64,000 nucleotides of DNA from SZUA-265 sp965651905. Lineage in GTDB: Bacteria; Myxococcota_A; Polyangia; Polyangiales; Polyangiaceae. The notes below the pieces were generated by a model that worked only from the letters and a program-made list of their open reading frames with translations, did not search any database and was not told where the DNA came from. Both the position numbers and the translations under genes were made by a program. The DNA lies in NCBI GenBank assembly GCA_965651905.1, contig CBFGUG010000023.1, positions 1 through 64,000 on the forward strand, given 5' to 3'. Below are positions 17,029 to 24,029 of the stretch, piece by piece. How positions within the stretch are numbered: position 1 is the first letter of the stretch; every line of letters starts with the position of its first letter.

Positions 17029-18620
17029 CCTGCGGCCCCTATCGAACGGGTGTCGCCCATCACGATGGGGGGCAAGTGCATGCACAACACGTCTTGTGAA
17101 ATGGGCTCCCCTTCGCGCGCGCGGTACAGCGCCTCGGACATGTTGGGCGCCGTTTCGTAGCCCAAGAGCCGCGGAATGTATTCGTTGTCCGCCCCGACCA
17201 CGATCACCTTGCCTAGATGCTGCCGCCCCGCTTCGCCCCAGTACCACATGAAGAACGGGTGCGCCGGGTGGTAGGCGTGACCTTTGCGGAACATCTCCAA
17301 GAACGCCGGGTTACGAGCGAACTTCTCTTCGTAACGCTTGTGTAGCTCGATGCCGTCCCGAGTCTCGGGCAGCAGCTGGTGCACGAAGTCGATGTAGGGG
17401 GCGTGCTGTTCGTGGTCGAACTTGTCCGTGCACGGGTGGGTGATGATCAGCGTGCCGCCTTTTTTCACGAGCGGCTGCCCCTTGTACATGTTGAACAAGT
17501 AACCTTCCGCCATCACGCTGACGAGCAGCGGATTGAGGAAAGCGCCCACGTTGTACGGGCTGATGTACGGCACGCCCGCGACGAGCACGTCCGCTTGACG
17601 GTCGATCGGTACGAGGTACTGGTCGTTACACCGCGCCATCGTGTGCTCGTGGGCGGCTTCGGTTTCCCCGGCGAACACGCCCGTCACGCCGTACGGCGCG
17701 GGCACGCGCTCGAAGATGGCTTGCCGCGCGGGCTGCGGAAGCCTCGCGGTCGCGTCCACCAGGCCTTTGAGCATGGTGCGCTCACGTGCCGTCAGGTCGT
17801 CTTCGTTCTTCGCCAAAAAGTCGAGCGGGCCACCGAACATGCGGTTGTTGATCGTGGTCTCGATCGTGAACACGTTCAGCGTCTGGTTGGTGAGCCTGCC
17901 CATGCGCTCGACGCTCGTCGACAGCGCCGAGCTCGACGGGTCCATGTAGCTGTGGCAGTTGCGCATCGTCTTGGCGTTGTGATGCGCACGCAAGCTCTTG
18001 TAGCCGCAGAGGCCCACCGCCACGCTCTTGTGCCCCCCATCCATCGGGACGAAGTTGAGGTTCACGTAGACGATCAGGTCACTCTCGACCGCTCGTCGAT
18101 TCAGCTCGACCACTTCGCCGTGGTCCGTCTCGCCAATCGTGACCATGCGCGATGGATCTTCGGCGTCGTGATTGTAGAGGCGGTCGGGCCAGTAAGCCTT
18201 GAACACCTTGTCGCCGACCATGTGACGGATCTCACGCGCCTTCATGCGGCGATGCACACTGGTGGCGATGATGATCTCGACGTCGTCGACGCCGTAGTCC
18301 GCAAACAACGCCAGTACGATTTCGAGCACGCGCTGGCGTATGTCGGGTTTACGCATCGGCGGCAACGGCAGCGAAATGTCGTCGACGGCGATCGTGACCT
18401 TCATGCCCGGGCGCAGCTTCGCGTAGAGCGGCTCACTGCCGTAGGGGTGGTTGATGGCGTGCCGAATCGCCGCGTCGACGTCCTTCAGCGGCTCGATGGG
18501 CGGCTTTGGATAAAGCACGCGCGTGCCCGCAGGCAGGTCGACCTCGACCAAGCGATCACCCGCGAAGAGCACTCGCGGAGCGCTGTCATTGTCTAAGGTT
18601 ACCAAACAAGGATGACTCAT
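17025..18620 (-). CDS. LarA-like (DUF2088/lactate racemase-type) protein
   Basis: A 531-residue protein related to the nickel-pincer lactate racemase LarA and the DUF2088 family. Two histidines fall where catalytic histidines are expected: SVHRRM near residue 121 and YNHDAED near 150. A GGHKS motif near 196 corresponds to the lysine region that anchors the pincer cofactor in LarA. An early DDISLPLPPM segment is also typical of the family. It overlaps the HAD phosphatase stop (ATGA) and the multidomain elbD-like start (GTGA), so its product acts in the same pathway. No larB, larC or larE cofactor genes are present nearby. The substrate is unlikely to be lactate; epimerisation or hydride transfer on a lipid-linked glycerol or hydroxy-acid intermediate is speculation. 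Confidence 0.8.
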   Translation of the reverse strand: MSHPCLVTLDNDSAPRVLFAGDRLVEVDLPAGTRVLYPKPPIEPLKDVDAAIRHAINHPYGSEPLYAKLRPGMKVTIAVDDISLPLPPMRKPDIRQRVLEIVLALFADYGVDDVEIIIATSVHRRMKAREIRHMVGDKVFKAYWPDRLYNHDAEDPSRMVTIGETDHGEVVELNRRAVESDLIVYVNLNFVPMDGGHKSVAVGLCGYKSLRAHHNAKTMRNCHSYMDPSSSALSTSVERMGRLTNQTLNVFTIETTINNRMFGGPLDFLAKNEDDLTARERTMLKGLVDATARLPQPARQAIFERVPAPYGVTGVFAGETEAAHEHTMARCNDQYLVPIDRQADVLVAGVPYISPYNVGAFLNPLLVSVMAEGYLFNMYKGQPLVKKGGTLIITHPCTDKFDHEQHAPYIDFVHQLLPETRDGIELHKRYEEKFARNPAFLEMFRKGHAYHPAHPFFMWYWGEAGRQHLGKVIVVGADNEYIPRLLGYETAPNMSEALYRAREGEPISQDVLCMHLPPIVMGDTRSIGAAG

Positions 18621-19282
18621 GGACTTTCCGAAAGTTTGAACGTCGGCCAGCTGTAGGCGCGCGCGAGAAGCGCTAGACGAGGATCTGGATTGACCGCCGC
18701 AGGGTGCCCCACCACGCTGAGCATGGGAACGTCGGAATAGCTGTCGCTGAAACCGTAACAGTCGTCCAGGTTGTAGCCGCGCTCGCGCGCGTGCTGGCGG
18801 ATGAGGCGAGCTTTCTCGGGACCCGCCACGACGGGCTTGAGCATTTTCCCGGTCGCGACGCCCTTGCGCATCTCCAAGCGGTTACAGATCTTCGTGCAGC
18901 CCCCCAGGTGATCGGCGAGTTTGCCCAGCACGAAGTCCAGGGCGCCGCTCACGAGCACGATCTCGTGACCCGCCTGTCGGCTCTTCTCCACCAGATCGAG
19001 CGCAGCGGGATACAGCGAAGGACGGATCTTCGCTTCGAACACCTCTTCGGCGAGGATCTGCAAGCGGTCGTCGCTCATGCCCTCGTACGCCGAGAACAAC
19101 AGCTCGTTGAACAGTCGACGATCGACGAGCTCAGCCACCGCCATGACTGGCGCCTTGAGCAGCGCCCTGCCGATTTTGCGCGCGGACGCGAGCGGCGTCG
19201 CTTGGTTGAACAGGTAGTAAAGGGTCGGGTCGACCAGATTGCTCGATATGAGCGTCCCATCGACATCGAAATAGCTAGCCGC
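18617..19282 (-). CDS. HAD-IB family phosphatase, first gene of the ether-lipid operon
   Basis: A protein of about 221 residues from the GTG at 19282, which has GGGAG upstream; a TTG at 19321 would add 13 residues. HAD motifs are clear: FDVDGT near the N-terminus (nucleophile Asp and acid/base Asp), VLVSGA in the middle (motif II Ser), a conserved Lys in the segment before motif III, and GFSDSYSD with DVPML (motif IV acidic pair). This HAD-IB pattern is found in phosphoserine phosphatases and in phosphatases working with acyltransferases. Placed first in the elb-type operon and coupled by ATGA to the LarA-like gene, it probably dephosphorylates a lipid-pathway intermediate such as a lysophosphatidate-type or glycerol-phosphate compound. 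That substrate is inference. Confidence 0.82.
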   Translation of the reverse strand, partial: AASYFDVDGTLISSNLVDPTLYYLFNQATPLASARKIGRALLKAPVMAVAELVDRRLFNELLFSAYEGMSDDRLQILAEEVFEAKIRPSLYPAALDLVEKSRQAGHEIVLVSGALDFVLGKLADHLGGCTKICNRLEMRKGVATGKMLKPVVAGPEKARLIRQHARERGYNLDDCYGFSDSYSDVPMLSVVGHPAAVNPDPRLALLARAYSWPTFKLSESP

Positions 19283-19572
19283 CACGGCGGCTTGGCTCTC
19301 CCAACTAGCCCGCGGTGTCAAGCGCTGGCAGCTGGCTGATCACTGCGACGACTCAGACGCACCTCGACGACCGGCCAGGCCTGTTTACAGCGAAGACCGA
19401 AACTACGCCGTTCGAGTGCGTCGAAGCACCCCCGAACGCGTGGACCGTTGCGGCACAGTGTGCGTCGCCCTCTCCCAAAACAGCGCGTTTCGGGGCGGGG
19501 TTTATTGCACCAACGCACAATTGAATTCATACAAAAACACTACCGTTCCACAACGACCACGCAGCGCCAACT

Positions 19573-21024
19573 ATGAACATTCTCACCGAGTCAGTCCCGC
19601 CGCAGTCCCCAAACCAGTCGACCGTCGCGAGTCGCATACCTGTGTCGAGCGCGCCACCGCCCGGCCCAGCGGCTGGTCGAATCCTGATCGTATCAGGCAA
19701 CGGCGACGGCCAGGCCGCTCGCGATCTTTCCCTGGCGGGACACGAAGTGCACGAGTGCCGCGACCTCGGAGCCCTGTGCATCGCGCTCAAGCATCAGAAG
19801 CCTGATGTGGTCTTCGTCGAAGAAACCGCAGTGGGCCCGCTCGACCAAACGCTGCGAGTGATTCGCGGACGACACCAGAGCGTGCCCGTCGTGCTGCTCA
19901 CGCCCAGTCCGAACGCGGGTCTCAACCCGATTCGTTTTGGGTACTACGGCGTGCTCTCGCACCCCGTGGACGCAGAGAACCTGATGGTGCTCACCGCGCA
20001 CGCGTTGGCGCACCATCGTATGTCGCTGCGCATCGCGGAGCTCGAGGTGGAGACTTCCGGTCACGGGTTTCTGGGCATCGTCGGGCGCTCGGCGGCCGCG
20101 CGGCGTCTGTACCGAAAACTGCAAGCAGCGGCCGCCTCCGACGTGCACGTGATGCTGATGGGCGAGGCAGGAACGGGCAAAGCCCTGGCTGCGCGGGCGA
20201 TCCACGACCGCAGCGCTCGCGCGCGAGGACCGTTCATCGCGCTCAACGCCGCTAACCTGTCGGACACGGCGTTCAGCGCCGAGGCACTGGTGAACGCTAC
20301 GCTCGGGGGCCCCGAACTGCGCCGCAATGGCGCGCTGGACGACGCTGACCGCGGCACGCTCTACATCGCCAACATCGAACAACTGAGCAGCAAGCTGCAA
20401 GGGCAGTTGCTCACCGCGCTGCGCAACCCCGCCTCATCGGACTTCAAGCTGATCACCTCCACCAAAGAAAACTTCGATCAGCGTCTCGACTCGGGAGCGT
20501 TTAGAAGCGACCTCTACTCGCACATCGTGCAGCACCCGATTCGAATTCCGCCGCTGCGCAACCGTCCGATGGATATCGTGCCCAGCGCCGAGTTCATGCT
20601 CGAGGAGTTGGCGCGTGAGCGTGGCCGCGGCGTCTTGCGCATCAGCCAGGACGCGCTGACCGCGCTCGAGAGCTACGCGTTCCCGGGCAATCTCTCGGAG
20701 CTTCGAGACATCTTGGCTGGGGCGATGCACTACGCGGGCAGCTCGCGCATCGAGCTCGATTGCCTGCCCGCGCGCGTTCGAGGGGTAGCGCCCGTCAACT
20801 TCAACGGCACTTCCACTTCGGTTCCTCCCGACTCGCTTCAACAGCGACAGAACATGTTGTTCGAGATGCTCGCGCGAGCCCCGATGAAGATGCGCGACAT
20901 CGAACGCGCGGCGATCGAAGCGACGCTGCAGCGGACGGGTGACAACGTCACCCAAGCCATGCGCGACCTGGGCATCGGCCGCACCACCCTGTACCGCAAG
21001 CTGAAGAAGTACGGTCGTCGCTGA
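19573..21024 (+). CDS. Degenerate NtrC-type regulator: pseudo-receiver, AAA+ domain lacking key residues, Fis-type HTH
   Basis: A 483-residue protein with the plan of a sigma-54 response regulator but altered at every key site. The receiver-like part (about 35-150) lacks the N-terminal acidic pair and has Glu83 where the phosphoacceptor Asp would be (VVFVEE). The AAA+ domain has Walker A GEAGTGKA (about 197-204). Walker B reads LYIANIEQL instead of LFLDEIGEL, so the catalytic Asp-Glu is gone. No GAFTGA loop can be found; the matching region reads GGPELRRNG. The C-terminus is an intact Fis-type HTH (about 445-480, ending TTLYRKLKK). It therefore probably binds DNA but is unlikely to remodel sigma-54 polymerase or respond to phosphorylation. 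The gene stands alone after a 290-base divergent region shared with the elb-type operon. Confidence 0.85.
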   Translation: MNILTESVPPQSPNQSTVASRIPVSSAPPPGPAAGRILIVSGNGDGQAARDLSLAGHEVHECRDLGALCIALKHQKPDVVFVEETAVGPLDQTLRVIRGRHQSVPVVLLTPSPNAGLNPIRFGYYGVLSHPVDAENLMVLTAHALAHHRMSLRIAELEVETSGHGFLGIVGRSAAARRLYRKLQAAAASDVHVMLMGEAGTGKALAARAIHDRSARARGPFIALNAANLSDTAFSAEALVNATLGGPELRRNGALDDADRGTLYIANIEQLSSKLQGQLLTALRNPASSDFKLITSTKENFDQRLDSGAFRSDLYSHIVQHPIRIPPLRNRPMDIVPSAEFMLEELARERGRGVLRISQDALTALESYAFPGNLSELRDILAGAMHYAGSSRIELDCLPARVRGVAPVNFNGTSTSVPPDSLQQRQNMLFEMLARAPMKMRDIERAAIEATLQRTGDNVTQAMRDLGIGRTTLYRKLKKYGRR

Positions 21025-21072
21025 CGCGGTTCTTGCCCCGTCGCTCGATCGATCGTGTTAGCACTGGCGTCG

Positions 21073-22197
21073 ATGCGCTGGGTGGATGACGATCTCGAAC
21101 TCGCGTCGGTAGCCGAGTCGCTTTCGAGCGGATCGCAGACTGGCGCCACCTACTTCATCGATACGGAGTTCGAGTCCACCAAGCGGCAGACCACGTTGTC
21201 GGTGATCCAGGTCACGGCTGGCGGCGAAGTGTATCTGCTGGATGCGCTCCGCTTGCGTGACCTGAGTCCCATCGCGCGTGTTCTCACTCACCAAAATGCC
21301 GAGTGGGTGCTGCACGCGGGGCTGCAAGACGTGGAACTCTTGCTCGAGCGCTTCGGGTGTGATGCGCCCCCACGCCTGTTCGACACTCAGATTGCTTGGG
21401 CGATGCAAGGGCCCGAGGCAGGCGTGTCGCTTGCGTACTTGAAGTACAGGGTGCTCGGCATCCGCAGCATGAAGACGCATCAGGCGGAAGACTGGATGCG
21501 CCGTCCCTTGCCCCGACCTCAGATGGCTTACGCGGCGTCCGACGTCGAACAGCTCCCGGAAATCCATCGCGAGCTCGGTTCGCGGTTGGAAGCGTTGGGG
21601 CGCCGTGACCAAATCGACGAAGCCAGCCGCGAGGTGCTCTGCCCAACGCCAGAGCCTTTGACGGACTTGACCCTTCACTCGTTCCGCAATGCGTGGCAGC
21701 TCGAACCGAAAAACCAAGCAGCCCTTTCGTTCATCATCAACTGGTACAACGGGCTGTCCGAGCGCGACCGCTACCGCTGCCCACCGAACAAGACGCTGCT
21801 TGCGATCGCCAGTCGTTTGCCCGCCAACGCGCGAGACCTGAAGCGTCTCAAAGGCGTACCTGCTCAATTCCCCGAACATTTAGCGGATGCTCTCGCTCGG
21901 GGCCTGACCGCCGCCACCAAGAACACGGACGCGTTCGAGCAGATGGAGCCCCCAGCTTACGGTAGCTTCGAAGAACACACCCTCGACGCCTGGCTCGCGA
22001 GCTTGCGCGCCGAGGTCTGCCGCGAGGTGCGCGTAGCGCCCGAGGTGGCGTTCCCTGCCCGCCTGCTCCGCAGAGTCAAGCCCGCGTTGCTCACGACACC
22101 CGACCCACAGTTGCTGGTAGAAGAGCTCACGGGTTGGCGAGGAACGGTACTTCGACCCGCCACCCAGGCGTTCGCTGAGCGGCATCCAATCCCATGA
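21073..22197 (+). CDS. rnd: Ribonuclease D
   Basis: A 374-residue protein from the ATG at 21073; a GTG at 21055 adds six residues. The DEDDy exonuclease motifs are present: FIDTEFE (Exo I), HAGLQDVELL (Exo II) and AYAASDV (Exo III, with Tyr and Asp). The DTQIAWAM and SLAYLKYRVLG segments are typical of RNase D. The C-terminal half, from about 190, carries the HRDC-type helical domains, with a PPNKTL motif. It trims 3' ends of tRNA precursors and other structured RNAs in the cytoplasm. No Shine-Dalgarno sequence is obvious at either start. It is followed 31 bases later by an acyl-CoA dehydrogenase that looks functionally unrelated. Confidence 0.88.
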   Translation: MRWVDDDLELASVAESLSSGSQTGATYFIDTEFESTKRQTTLSVIQVTAGGEVYLLDALRLRDLSPIARVLTHQNAEWVLHAGLQDVELLLERFGCDAPPRLFDTQIAWAMQGPEAGVSLAYLKYRVLGIRSMKTHQAEDWMRRPLPRPQMAYAASDVEQLPEIHRELGSRLEALGRRDQIDEASREVLCPTPEPLTDLTLHSFRNAWQLEPKNQAALSFIINWYNGLSERDRYRCPPNKTLLAIASRLPANARDLKRLKGVPAQFPEHLADALARGLTAATKNTDAFEQMEPPAYGSFEEHTLDAWLASLRAEVCREVRVAPEVAFPARLLRRVKPALLTTPDPQLLVEELTGWRGTVLRPATQAFAERHPIP

Positions 22198-22228
22198 GAG
22201 GCTTGCCAGACGCCCTGCTCGGGGTCAA

Positions 22229-23386
22229 ATGAACGCTATGGACTTCGGCACGGCCGAACACGCACTGCTGTGTGAGAGCGTGCGTCGCATCGGCAGCAAG
22301 TTTGGGCACGAGTACTACCAGAAGCAGTCGGCGAGTGACGGCCGCGCCGAAGAGCTGTGGCAGGCGTTGGCCGACGCGGGCTTCATCGGCGTCAACATCC
22401 CCGAAGAATACGGAGGGTCTGGCCTCGGCATCACCGAACTGATGCTGGTCAGCGAAGAGATCGCTGCGCTCGGTTGTCCGCTGCTGCTGCTGCTCGTCTC
22501 GCCCGCCATTTGCGCGACGATCCTCGCGCGTTTCGGAACTGATGAACAGCGTGGCGAGTTTCTGCCGAAGCTCGCAACGGGCGCGAAGATGGCCTTCGCC
22601 ATCACCGAACCTGCCGCGGGCTCGAACTCTCACGAGATCGAAACGCGCGCGGTACTCGACGGGGACGTCTATCGTCTGACGGGCACCAAGTATTACATCT
22701 CGGGGTTCGATGAAGCCGAGCAAGTGTTGGTCGTGACCCGAACGGGTACCGACGAAGACACGGGCAGAGGTGAACTGAGCTTGTTCGTGGTGGACTCCGC
22801 CAGCAAGGGCCTGACCGCTCACCCGATCCCCGTCGAGATACGCGCGCCAGAGAAACAGTTCACGTTGTTTTTCGACGACGTCGTCGTGCCCAAGGCGCGC
22901 TTGGTCGGGACCGAGGGGCACGGCCTGAAGCAAGTCTTCGTCGGTCTGCAACCAGAGCGCATCCTGGGCGCGAGCATCTCCAATGGTCTTGGACGATACG
23001 CGCTGGCCAAAGCCGCAGACTACGCGCGCGAGCGGGTCGTCTGGGACGCGCCGATCGGCGCGCACCAGGGCATCGCGCATCCGCTGGCGAAGGCCAAGAT
23101 CGAGTTGGAACTGGCCCGTTTGATGACCCACCGCGCGGCCTGGCAGTACGACAACGGCCAAGACGCCGCAGAAGCTGCCAACATGGCCAAGTACGCGTCC
23201 GCCGAAGCAGGGCTGGCCGCTCTCGACGCAGCGATTCAAACCCACGGAGGTAACGGCCTGGCCAGCGAATACGGCTTGGCGGATCTGTGGGGTATGGCCC
23301 GTTTGCTGCGCACCGCGCCCGTCAGTCGAGAGATGATCCTCAACTACATCGCGCAGCACTCGCTGAGACTTCCCCGCTCGTACTGA
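22229..23386 (+). CDS. Acyl-CoA dehydrogenase
   Basis: A 385-residue flavoenzyme that oxidises an acyl-CoA to the 2-enoyl form. Family signatures are visible: GVNIPEEYGGSGLG in the N-terminal helical domain, AFAITEPAAGSNS around the flavin site, a YRLTGTKYYISG strand, an RILGASISNGLGRYALAKA helix, and QTHGGNG near the C-terminus, which normally precedes the flavin-contacting end. Length is normal. The chain-length class cannot be assigned. It is convergent with a thioesterase gene 36 bases away, and both act on acyl-CoA. Confidence 0.92.
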   Translation: MNAMDFGTAEHALLCESVRRIGSKFGHEYYQKQSASDGRAEELWQALADAGFIGVNIPEEYGGSGLGITELMLVSEEIAALGCPLLLLLVSPAICATILARFGTDEQRGEFLPKLATGAKMAFAITEPAAGSNSHEIETRAVLDGDVYRLTGTKYYISGFDEAEQVLVVTRTGTDEDTGRGELSLFVVDSASKGLTAHPIPVEIRAPEKQFTLFFDDVVVPKARLVGTEGHGLKQVFVGLQPERILGASISNGLGRYALAKAADYARERVVWDAPIGAHQGIAHPLAKAKIELELARLMTHRAAWQYDNGQDAAEAANMAKYASAEAGLAALDAAIQTHGGNGLASEYGLADLWGMARLLRTAPVSREMILNYIAQHSLRLPRSY

Positions 23387-23422
23387 GGACTCTCCTGCAC
23401 GGCATTGCCCGAGCGAGCGTCC

Positions 23423-23896
23423 TCAGGTGTGCTCGTTCAGACGCCGCTGCTGCCGACGCTCCCCCGCCTCCCACTTCTTGCGCTCTTCGTCCGTTTGAAG
23501 GTCCAAGCCCGGAACGCGCGTCGGCTTGTGGCGGTCGTCGAGTGCGACGAACACCAGCCACGCCGAGTTGGTGTGCGTGACCGTGCCCTTGACGGGGTCT
23601 TCTGCGAGCACCTTGACGCCAACTTCGATGCTGGTGCGCCCGACGTAACTCACTTCTGCGTGTAACGTGACGAGCTGCCCGACGAGCACGGGCGATTTGA
23701 ACGTCATCGAGTCCATGGCGATGGTCACGACTGGACGTTGCGCATGGCGGATGGCGGCGATCGCTCCCGCCTCGTCGACCATTTTCATGATCTCCCCACC
23801 GTGAACACTGCCGCCGGGGTTTGCGTGTTCTGGCATCATGAATCGATGCAAAGTCGTGCTGGAGTCGGCAACCCGCTTGACGGCGCGTGTGGACAT
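23423..23896 (-). CDS. Hotdog-fold acyl-CoA thioesterase (YciA/BACH family)
   Basis: A 157-residue hotdog-fold protein. The signature is clear: MMPEHANPGG then SVHGGEIMKMVDEAGAIAA, where the Asn and the Asp/Glu-bearing hotdog helix form the active site, followed by MDSMTFKSPV and RTSIEVGVKV strands. These enzymes hydrolyse medium- to long-chain acyl-CoA to free fatty acid and CoA in the cytoplasm. The charged tail after about residue 140 is common in the family. It is convergent with the acyl-CoA dehydrogenase. Confidence 0.9.
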   Translation of the reverse strand: MSTRAVKRVADSSTTLHRFMMPEHANPGGSVHGGEIMKMVDEAGAIAAIRHAQRPVVTIAMDSMTFKSPVLVGQLVTLHAEVSYVGRTSIEVGVKVLAEDPVKGTVTHTNSAWLVFVALDDRHKPTRVPGLDLQTDEERKKWEAGERRQQRRLNEHT

Positions 23897-24029
23897 GGGC
23901 GGACTCTATCGCAAAAGCGGCTGTCGGCGGCGTACTCGCAACCCCGATCGCTCGGGTAGCGTCAAGCCACCATCCGGCCGAAATCCAGATTGAGCCTGGA
24001 GCGCTCGCCCTCGTGCTAGACACGGCGGC

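Noticed and set aside
19283..19321. TTGACA near 19321 on the minus strand as a -35 box for the ether-lipid operon
   Set aside because: No acceptable -10 lies 16-18 bases downstream before the likely GTG start; it overlaps an alternative TTG start instead.
22127..23359. Long minus-strand frame opposite the acyl-CoA dehydrogenase
   Set aside because: Antisense shadow of an unambiguous acyl-CoA dehydrogenase; no domain.
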